A stretch of 15,758 nt of DNA, taken from NCBI GenBank assembly GCA_017303735.1, contig JAFLCF010000102.1, positions 1 through 15,758 of the forward strand, in the 5' to 3' direction. Numbering within the stretch: position 1 is the first letter of the stretch; every line of letters begins with the position of its first letter. The notes below the pieces were generated by a model. The model was not told where the DNA came from, did not search any database, and was given only the letters and a program-made list of their open reading frames with translations. Shown one piece after another: positions 1 to 5,472 of this stretch. Made by a program: the position numbers and the translations under genes. Origin of the DNA: Anaerolineae bacterium (GTDB taxonomy: Bacteria > Chloroflexota > Anaerolineae > Anaerolineales > Villigracilaceae).

Positions 1-23
1 CACCAACTCAGGAGAGAGAGTAG

Positions 24-2441
24 ATGCCCAACAAAAAGAAGGGTACGATTGCGCTTCCCCTCGAGAAAGACGAGATCATCAAAGACTACCGCCTGGCATA
101 TCAATCCCGCCAGGCTTCCCTCATAGGGCGGAGAGAAGTTCTTAGCGGCAAGGCAAAGTTCGGCATTTTCGGCGACGGCAAAGAGATCGCCCAGCTCGCC
201 ATCGCCAGAGCCTTTCAAAAAGGTGACTGGCGTTCCGGCTATTATCGCGACCAGACCTGGATGTTCATGCTTGGCGTAATGAGCATTCAAGAATTTTTTG
301 CCCAACTGTATTCCCATGCCGATGTGACCTACGACCCCGCCAGCGCCGGTCGGCAAATGAACGCACACTTCGCCTCGCGCAATTTGTACCCCAATGGTTC
401 GTGGCGTCCGCAAACCCAAATGTACAACACCGCTTCTGATATCTCGCCCACAGCCGCACAAATGCCGCGTGCGGTTGGGCTGGCGTATGCATCTGTGATC
501 TATCGCAAGGTGCAAGAGTTAAGAGATCAAAAAGATTTTTCGAACAACGGCAACGAGGTCGCCTTCGCCACCATCGGCAACGCATCTTCTGCCGAAGGCT
601 TGTTCTGGGAATCGGTCAACGCCATTGGCGTATTGAAAGCGCCCGCCATCATCACCATCTACGACGACGGCTACGGCATCTCCGTCCCCAATCAATTTCA
701 AATGGTCAAAGAGAACATCGGCGCATTGCTCAAAGGCTTCGAGCGTAACCCAAACCTGCCGTTTGAAAAAGTGCAGAACGGCTACGATCATTACACCGTC
801 CGCGCCTGGGATTATCCCGCCCTCGTTGAAACCTATCTCAGCGCCGCCGAGATCGCGCGCGAATATCACATCCCTGCATTGGTGCATGTCATCGACGTGA
901 CCCAGCCGCAAGGTCATAGCACCTCGGGCAGTCATGAGCGATATAAATCTGCAGAGCGACTCAAGTGGGAAGAAGAATTTGACGGACTCAAAAAAATGCG
1001 TGCATGGATGACGGACAAGCGCATCATTTCTTCGTCCGAGCTTGATTCTCTCGAAAAAGCAGACTACGACACTGTAGAAGGATTCCGCAAAGCCGCATGG
1101 GATGCCTATCTCTCCCCTATTACAGACGAGCGCAATCAAGTCATGGACATGCTCGAAGAGATCGCGCCCACGTCGAACCATGTCGCAGAGTTGCGTCTGC
1201 TCCGAGACCGGCTGGCAACTCTCCCGTCGTATTCGAGGCGCGATATCCACGCCATCGTGCATGAATCCCTGCGCCTCCTGCGAGACGAGAATCATCCCAG
1301 CAAACAAGTTCTCATTCAATGGAAACATGAGAACGATGCGGTGAATGTGGAGCGTTACGGCTCGCATTTGTATTCGGGCACCGCCATGAAAGTGGACGAG
1401 GTCAAGCCCAAATATTCCGACATCTCACCAACCATGTTTGGCTTTGAAGTGGTCAATGCCGCCTTCGATGCCGCGCTCGCGCGTGAACCGCGCCTGATCG
1501 CATTCGGTGAAGACGTGGGCAAGCTTGGCGATGTGAACCAGGGTTTCAAAGGCATGCAGGAAAAATACGGTGAATTCCGTGTCACCGATACCGGCATCCG
1601 CGAAGCGACCATTCTCGGTCAAGCCATCGGCATGTCCATGCGCGGACTACGCCCCATTGCGGAGATTCAATACCTCGATTATGTTCTGTATGCCTTGCAG
1701 ATCATGAGCGACGATCTCTCGACCTTGCACTGGCGCACGGCTGGCGGGCAAAAAGCGCCTGTTATTGTTAGAACTCGTGGACACAGACTCGAAGGGGTTT
1801 GGCATGCGGGTTCACCGATGTCTGGCATTTTGAGTCTCACTCGCGGCATGTATGTTTTGGTTCCGCGTGACATGACCCGCGCCGCTGGCTTTTACAACAC
1901 TCTCTTGAAAGCGGATGAACCCGCCATCGTGGTCGAAGTGTTGAATGGCTATCGTGTGAAAGAACGCCTGCCCGATAACATCGGCGAGATCACATTGCCG
2001 CTTGGCGTGCCGGAAACCATTCGCCCAGGCAAGGACGTGACCATCGTCACCTACGGTGCTTGCTGCCGCATCGTGATGGATGCCGCCGATAAACTCAGCA
2101 AAGTGGGTATCGACGTGGAAGTCATCGACGTCCAATCGCTGATGCCATTCGACATTCATGGCAAGATCGTCGAATCCCTGAAAAGAACCAACCGCATCCT
2201 ATTCATCGATGAAGATGTCCCCGGCGGCACAACAGCCTACATGATGCAAGAAGTCATCGAGAAACAAGGCGGCTATTTCCATTTAGACTCACCCGCCCGC
2301 ACCTTATCTGCCAAAGCGCACCGCCCATCGTATGGTTCAGATGGCGATTACTGGTCGAAGCCGAATGCTGAGACAGTGTTCGATGCTGTATATGAGATGA
2401 TGCATGAAGTAAATCCGTCTTTATATCCCAAGTTCGATTAA
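24..2441 (+). CDS. 2-oxoacid dehydrogenase E1 component, alpha and beta subunits fused
   Basis: This 805-residue protein is the thiamine-diphosphate-dependent E1 of a pyruvate- or branched-chain-type 2-oxoacid dehydrogenase complex. It decarboxylates the oxoacid and passes the acyl group to lipoyl-E2. Residues about 20-330 are the alpha part; the cofactor motif lies at 185-216, followed by GYGISVPN, and the QGHSTSGSHERYKS segment at 296-309 looks like the alpha phosphorylation-loop region. Residues about 330-455 are a helical linker. Residues about 468-800 are the beta part, with GEDVG at 495-499 and a candidate active-site His594 in VWHAGSPMS. Separate alpha and beta chains are about 320-400 and 325-350 residues, so the length fits a fusion. 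The ATG follows a GGAGAGAGAG purine tract at 11-20. E2 follows after 78 bases. Oddity: the usual GDG...NN metal/cofactor motif reads GNA...DDG. The exact substrate cannot be told from sequence alone. Confidence 0.93.
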   Translation: MPNKKKGTIALPLEKDEIIKDYRLAYQSRQASLIGRREVLSGKAKFGIFGDGKEIAQLAIARAFQKGDWRSGYYRDQTWMFMLGVMSIQEFFAQLYSHADVTYDPASAGRQMNAHFASRNLYPNGSWRPQTQMYNTASDISPTAAQMPRAVGLAYASVIYRKVQELRDQKDFSNNGNEVAFATIGNASSAEGLFWESVNAIGVLKAPAIITIYDDGYGISVPNQFQMVKENIGALLKGFERNPNLPFEKVQNGYDHYTVRAWDYPALVETYLSAAEIAREYHIPALVHVIDVTQPQGHSTSGSHERYKSAERLKWEEEFDGLKKMRAWMTDKRIISSSELDSLEKADYDTVEGFRKAAWDAYLSPITDERNQVMDMLEEIAPTSNHVAELRLLRDRLATLPSYSRRDIHAIVHESLRLLRDENHPSKQVLIQWKHENDAVNVERYGSHLYSGTAMKVDEVKPKYSDISPTMFGFEVVNAAFDAALAREPRLIAFGEDVGKLGDVNQGFKGMQEKYGEFRVTDTGIREATILGQAIGMSMRGLRPIAEIQYLDYVLYALQIMSDDLSTLHWRTAGGQKAPVIVRTRGHRLEGVWHAGSPMSGILSLTRGMYVLVPRDMTRAAGFYNTLLKADEPAIVVEVLNGYRVKERLPDNIGEITLPLGVPETIRPGKDVTIVTYGACCRIVMDAADKLSKVGIDVEVIDVQSLMPFDIHGKIVESLKRTNRILFIDEDVPGGTTAYMMQEVIEKQGGYFHLDSPARTLSAKAHRPSYGSDGDYWSKPNAETVFDAVYEMMHEVNPSLYPKFD

Positions 2442-2451
2442 CCGCAAAGCT

Positions 2452-2503
2452 CGCCAAGAGCGCAAAGAAAATCTTTTTCTTAGCGGACTTCGCGCTCTTG
2501 GCG
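2452..2503. repeat. Inverted repeat / hairpin between E1 and E2 genes
   Basis: A perfect 12-bp inverted repeat pairs CGCCAAGAGCGC at 2452-2463 with GCGCTCTTGGCG at 2492-2503, and the stem continues imperfectly inward. It fills most of the 78-base gap between the E1 stop and the E2 start. The flanking text (ACCGCAAAGC, CGCAAAG) looks like a widespread short intergenic repeat rather than a dedicated terminator. The T-rich stretch lies in the loop, not after the stem. It may act as an intercistronic processing or mRNA-stability hairpin, which is inference. Confidence 0.7.
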
Positions 2504-2519
2504 GTTATAAGGAGATCTT

Positions 2520-3752
2520 ATGGCGACAAAAGTTTATGTACCTCGGCTCGGCGAAGGCGTGGATGAAGTCACCGTCACAAAATGGCTTAAGCAGGTTGGC
2601 GATTCTATTAATGAATTGGAGCCGTTGCTCGAAGTGAATACAGATAAAGTAGATACCGAAATCCCTGCTCCGGCAACAGGAACAGTTCTGCAGATCATTG
2701 CTCAAGAAGGGACACCTGCAAAAGTAGGAGAACTACTTGCTGTGATTGGCAAGCCTGGCGAGGCAGTGGATAGCAGTATTCCTGCTGTTGATTCAAAAGT
2801 CGAAAGCGACGCCCTGAATTTATCGAAGGGTCAAAAGTCGGAAACGAAACCTTCAACCTTAGACCTGCGACCTGCGACCGACTTAGGATTCATCTCCCCC
2901 GTCGTGGCAAAGATCGCCGCCGAACATGGCGTGGACTTGTCCCAGGTCAATGGCACGGGGTTGAGTGGACGGATTACAAAGAACGATGTATTGGCATTTG
3001 TTGAAGGTCAAAAGTCAAAGGTTGAAGGTCAAAAACCTGCCAACCTGCAACCTGCAACTTTCAAACCCACAGAAGGCGATCAACTCATCAAGCATTCAAC
3101 CATGCGCAAGTCTATTGCACAGCATATGGTTGAGTCCAAGCATACCTCGCCGCATGTGTTGACCGTGATGGAAGCGGATATGTCTCGTGTGGCAAAACAT
3201 CGCGCTGCGAATAAATCGGCTTTCGAACGTGACGGAGTCAACCTTACCTTTACAGCCTATTTCATGATGGCGATCGTGGCGGGCTTGAAAGCCTACCCGC
3301 AGACCAACGCATCATGGACAGATGAAGGTTTATTGGTTCATAAGAATGTCAACTTGGGTATGGCGGTTTCGCTCGGCGAAGATGGCTTGATCGTGCCGGT
3401 CATCAAGAAAGCAGAAGATCTGTCCCTGTTGGCAATGGCGCGCGCAGTTAATGACCTTGCCAATCGTGCCCGCACGAAAAAGTTACAACCTGATGACGTA
3501 AAGGGTGGCACATTCACACTCACCAACCACGGCGTTAGCGGATCGCTGTTCGCGTTCCCGGTCATCAACCAACCGCAGGCGGGTATTCTCGGCGTGGGAG
3601 CCATGCAAAAACGTGTGGTCGTTATTGATGATGCGATTGCCATCCGCCCGATGGTATATATGTCCTTCGTCTTCGATCACCGCATCCTCGACGGTGCATC
3701 TGCTGATTGGTTCCTGGCAAAGGTCAAAGAGACGTTAGAGAATTGGGCTTGA
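2520..3752 (+). CDS. Dihydrolipoamide acyltransferase (E2) of the 2-oxoacid dehydrogenase complex
   Basis: This 410-residue protein is the E2 core. It carries the acyl group on lipoyl-lysine and transfers it to CoA. Domains in order: one lipoyl domain, about 1-78, with the lipoylated lysine Lys43 in NTDKVDTEI; a linker, about 80-122; a peripheral-subunit (E1/E3) binding domain, about 123-161 (FISPVVAKIAAEHG ... GRITKNDVLAF); a second linker, 162-185; and the catalytic acyltransferase domain, about 186-410, ending with the active-site motif DHRILDG (His387, Asp391). The length is normal for a single-lipoyl bacterial E2. The ATG has a good AAGGAGA site at 2509-2515. It follows E1 directly, so the two are probably co-transcribed, while E3 lies further downstream at 5473. 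Both linkers contain the same short DNA repeat words, described under findings. Pyruvate versus branched-chain specificity is unresolved. Confidence 0.95.
   Translation: MATKVYVPRLGEGVDEVTVTKWLKQVGDSINELEPLLEVNTDKVDTEIPAPATGTVLQIIAQEGTPAKVGELLAVIGKPGEAVDSSIPAVDSKVESDALNLSKGQKSETKPSTLDLRPATDLGFISPVVAKIAAEHGVDLSQVNGTGLSGRITKNDVLAFVEGQKSKVEGQKPANLQPATFKPTEGDQLIKHSTMRKSIAQHMVESKHTSPHVLTVMEADMSRVAKHRAANKSAFERDGVNLTFTAYFMMAIVAGLKAYPQTNASWTDEGLLVHKNVNLGMAVSLGEDGLIVPVIKKAEDLSLLAMARAVNDLANRARTKKLQPDDVKGGTFTLTNHGVSGSLFAFPVINQPQAGILGVGAMQKRVVVIDDAIAIRPMVYMSFVFDHRILDGASADWFLAKVKETLENWA
2829..2879. repeat. Dispersed-repeat words within E2 linker 1
   Basis: This coding stretch contains GGTCAAAAGTC (2829-2839), ACCTTCAACCTT (2849-2860) and a tandem ACCTGCG run (2863-2879). 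The first word recurs exactly in the second linker at 3006-3016. The second is the exact reverse complement of AAGGTTGAAGGT at 3018-3029. The third is matched by the ACCTGC copies at 3035-3055. It encodes the low-complexity part of linker 1 (KGQKSETKPSTLDLRPAT). Confidence 0.7.
3003..3060. repeat. Dispersed-repeat words within E2 linker 2
   Basis: This stretch holds GGTCAAAAGTC (3006-3016), AAGGTTGAAGGT (3018-3029), a further GGTCAAAA (3027-3034) and three ACCTGC copies (3035-3040, 3043-3048, 3050-3055). The same words in a similar order occur in linker 1 about 180 bases upstream. It encodes the linker EGQKSKVEGQKPANLQPAT without breaking the reading frame. Confidence 0.7.
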
Positions 3753-3755
3753 GGA

Positions 3756-3807
3756 AGTGACGAGTAAAGAGAAATGAGTGATAAGTAGCGAGTAACAAGT
3801 GAAGAGT
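3756..3807. repeat. Quasi-periodic GAGTRA-type repeat after the E2 gene
   Basis: The gap after the E2 stop is a degenerate array of CGAGTAA, GAGTG, AAGTAGCGAGTAA and AAGTG words. It resembles short intergenic word arrays I recall from environmental genomes (memory only, not searched). It contains no hairpin or promoter I can defend. The GTG start assigned to the next gene lies inside this array. Confidence 0.45.
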
Positions 3808-4125
3808 TATGTTGGCAAGTTGGAAGCCTATTACGAGCAAGGCTGGGAAGGCATGATCGTGTTCAGTTTTATGCCCAATGGCGGCAATGGGCTGAGCGAC
3901 CTTATCACCTTGCAAGACGGTCAACATTTGAGCATCTACGAAACCGACGACAGTATCCTCTGGTCTGGAAAGATAAAATTCGTTAAGCGCGGCTTTTTCG
4001 ATAAACACAAACTCACAGCGGATATCTGGTCAGACTCAAAGCAAAAAGGCGTTTCATACGCCAATTGGATGGATTGGTTCTGGCGTAAACCGCCGTTGAA
4101 AGCAACACTTGAAATCGAGGAATGA
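3799..4125 (+). CDS. Conserved-looking hypothetical protein, 108 aa
   Basis: I do not recognise a named family. The product is a soluble 108-residue protein with no signal peptide or membrane segment. It starts KSYVGKLEAYYEQGWEG and has a beta-rich middle (LQDGQHLSIYETDDSILWSGKIKF), then an aromatic WMDWFWRKP segment near the C-terminus. This layout recalls small uncharacterised proteins found in bacteria with a YVGKLEA-type N-terminus, but that is memory only. The frame opens after a TAA at 3793-3795, so the start must be GTG at 3799 or an internal codon such as ATG 3853. GTG keeps the whole YVGKLEA region, although no clear ribosome site precedes it. The stop lies one base before the next ATG (4127), so the two genes are probably translationally coupled. 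Function unknown. Confidence 0.72.
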   Translation: MKSYVGKLEAYYEQGWEGMIVFSFMPNGGNGLSDLITLQDGQHLSIYETDDSILWSGKIKFVKRGFFDKHKLTADIWSDSKQKGVSYANWMDWFWRKPPLKATLEIEE

Positions 4126-4126
4126 G

Positions 4127-4603
4127 ATGAGCGAAAAACAATACGACAAACCAGCGATCAACAAATATGTCCATCCGCCCGTGGTGGCAATGTTCTTCAT
4201 TATTGTTGCCCTGCTCTTGGGATTTTTCGTCCCGGCATTGGCTGGCATGTCGCAACTGATAAAAAATATCGGCTTAGGATTAACCTTCATCGGTTTTCTT
4301 TTTGGCGTAGGTGCATTTCTGGAATTTCGCAAAGCACGCACAACCCTCGACCCGCATGGCTCGGTCAAAGCAGTAGTGACAGGCGGTATTTATCGTTTTT
4401 CGCGCAACCCGATTTATGTAGGGTTTCTCTTCATGGTGATCGGCTTTCCGCTTGCATATGGGTCACTGTGGGGCTTGGTCGTATCGCCAATGTACATGTT
4501 CGCACTCACACGGCTTGTCATAGAAAAAGAAGAAGCCTACTTGGAGAAAAAATTCAAAGAGGGCTACACCAGTTATAAGTCAAGAGTGAGGCGCTGGTTG
4601 TAA
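4127..4603 (+). CDS. Isoprenylcysteine carboxyl methyltransferase (ICMT)-like membrane protein
   Basis: This 158-residue integral membrane protein has about four hydrophobic segments (about 20-40, 47-66, 96-115 and 116-130). The C-terminal half carries the ICMT/PEMT-like signature: GGIYRFSRNPIYVGF at 86-100, then EKEEAYLEKKF at 133-143 and a terminal YTSYKSRVRRWL. In the family these residues help bind S-adenosylmethionine at the membrane face. Bacterial members rarely have known substrates, so no target is assigned. The start is ATG 4127 rather than the upstream in-frame TTG 4109, because a GAGGA site (4117-4121) sits five bases before the ATG. The preceding hypothetical gene stops at 4125. 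A terminator follows at 4609-4637. Confidence 0.85.
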   Translation: MSEKQYDKPAINKYVHPPVVAMFFIIVALLLGFFVPALAGMSQLIKNIGLGLTFIGFLFGVGAFLEFRKARTTLDPHGSVKAVVTGGIYRFSRNPIYVGFLFMVIGFPLAYGSLWGLVVSPMYMFALTRLVIEKEEAYLEKKFKEGYTSYKSRVRRWL

Positions 4604-4608
4604 ATCCC

Positions 4609-4637
4609 AAAGGCGGCGAAAGTCGCCTTTTTATTTT
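4609..4637 (+). terminator. Rho-independent terminator after the methyltransferase gene
   Basis: A 7-bp stem AAAGGCG (4609-4615) / CGCCTTT (4624-4630) is followed by the T-rich tail TTATTTT. It starts five bases after the stop codon at 4603 and probably ends the transcript that includes the hypothetical and methyltransferase genes. Confidence 0.75.
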
Positions 4638-4639
4638 GC

Positions 4640-4668
4640 TTGTATTTTAGAACAAATGTACTTATAAT
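4640..4668 (+). promoter_or_regulatory. Sigma-70-type promoter for the dienelactone hydrolase gene
   Basis: TTGTAT (4640-4645) and a perfect TATAAT (4663-4668) are separated by exactly 17 bases. The site lies just after the upstream terminator and before the ATG at 4686. Transcription would begin near 4675, giving a leader of only about 10 bases that starts close to the AGGAGA ribosome site (4675-4680). Confidence 0.7.
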
Positions 4669-4685
4669 CATTTTAGGAGATTGCC

Positions 4686-5345
4686 ATGTCTATTCAAACA
4701 TCTAACCTTCAATTGAACGTGGACGGAAAACAAGTGTATGCCTACCTTGCAGACGGAAAAGGACCCGGCATATTATTATTGCACGCCTGGTGGGGCTTGA
4801 AACCGTTCTTCAAACAGACCTGTGACCGAATTGCAGAACAAGGCTTTACCGTTCTCGCCCCCGATCTGCGTGATGGACAAATCGCCAAGACCATAGACGA
4901 AGCCAAAGCCCTGATGGAAAAAAGTGATGGGCAATTTATTGGCGACACGGTCTTTACTGCGAAGGCACATTTGGAAACGCTGGTGAAAGGCAAACTGGGA
5001 TTGATCGGTTTTTCGATGGGTGCAGCCTGGTCTCTGATCGCCGCCGCGTACAAGCCAGAAGATTTCGGCGCGGTCGTTCTCTTCTACGGCAACGAAGGCG
5101 TGGAGTATGGCAAGATCACTGCTAAAGTGATGGGGCATTTCTGCGAAGTGGATGAATGGGAGCCAAGCGAATTTGTGGATAACACCTTTGCCGAGTTCGC
5201 CAAAGCCGGTGTGGATGCGACGCGTCACACCTACCCGGGAACTGCCCATTGGTTCGTGGAAGAGGATCGCCCCGAATACGACTCCGCTGCCGCGCAGTTG
5301 GCATGGGAGCGGACGTTTGAGTTTCTCAATTCATCATTGAAGTAG
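4686..5345 (+). CDS. Dienelactone hydrolase family alpha/beta hydrolase
   Basis: This 219-residue cytosolic alpha/beta hydrolase has the length and layout of the dienelactone hydrolase (DLH) family. Visible features are LLLHAWWGL at 30-38 (oxyanion region), LAPDLRDG at 57-64, the nucleophile elbow GFSMGA at 108-113, FCEVDEW at 152-158 with Asp156, and the histidine motif PGTAHWF at 184-190 with His188. The probable triad is Ser110-Asp156-His188. Classical DLH uses Cys in a GxCxGG elbow, so this member has the serine form and is probably a general esterase or lactonase; the substrate is unknown. The ATG has AGGAGA at 4675-4680 with five-base spacing. It has its own promoter and is followed by a palindromic element that overlaps its stop codon. 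It lies between E2 and E3, but nothing ties it to the complex functionally. Confidence 0.9.
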   Translation: MSIQTSNLQLNVDGKQVYAYLADGKGPGILLLHAWWGLKPFFKQTCDRIAEQGFTVLAPDLRDGQIAKTIDEAKALMEKSDGQFIGDTVFTAKAHLETLVKGKLGLIGFSMGAAWSLIAAAYKPEDFGAVVLFYGNEGVEYGKITAKVMGHFCEVDEWEPSEFVDNTFAEFAKAGVDATRHTYPGTAHWFVEEDRPEYDSAAAQLAWERTFEFLNSSLK

Positions 5346-5407
5346 GTCCCGCTTTCAGCGGAACATTCACTCGGACTCAGGTTCGTCACGCTAAAAGCGT
5401 GACCTAC
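5342..5407. repeat. Cloverleaf-like GTAGGTC/GACCTAC palindromic element
   Basis: A 7-bp closing stem GTAGGTC (5342-5348) / GACCTAC (5401-5407) encloses two hairpins: CCGCT/AGCGG (5349-5353, 5357-5361) and TCACGCT/AGCGTGA (5386-5392, 5396-5402, sharing two bases with the outer arm). The left arm overlaps the TAG stop of the hydrolase gene. A second element with the same GTAGG/CCTAC frame lies at 15244-15330, so this looks like a mobile or REP-like repeat. Confidence 0.6.
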
Positions 5408-5415
5408 GAAATACA

Positions 5416-5451
5416 AAAAAGGTTAAGGGTATAATCGCCCTTAACCTTTTT
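5416..5451. terminator. 14-bp symmetric hairpin, possible bidirectional terminator, with TATAAT in its loop
   Basis: A perfect 14-bp stem AAAAAGGTTAAGGG (5416-5429) / CCCTTAACCTTTTT (5438-5451) carries A and T tracts at its two ends, so it can form a terminator on either strand. The eight-base loop reads TATAATCG, placing a perfect -10 hexamer at 5430-5435. No convincing -35 lies 16-18 bases upstream. It may both end the hydrolase transcript and contribute to the start of the E3 transcript; the second role is inference. Confidence 0.6.
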
Positions 5452-5472
5452 ACATTTAGGAGAGTATTTCTC

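Noticed and set aside
519..1367. 282-codon minus-strand open frame opposite E1
   Set aside because: It lies wholly inside the E1 gene, whose protein is strongly recognisable; the antisense product shows no domain and reflects codon bias.
2441..2519. E1-E2 hairpin as a transcription terminator
   Set aside because: No T tract follows the 3' arm, and E2 needs transcription from upstream, so I list it only as a repeat/hairpin.
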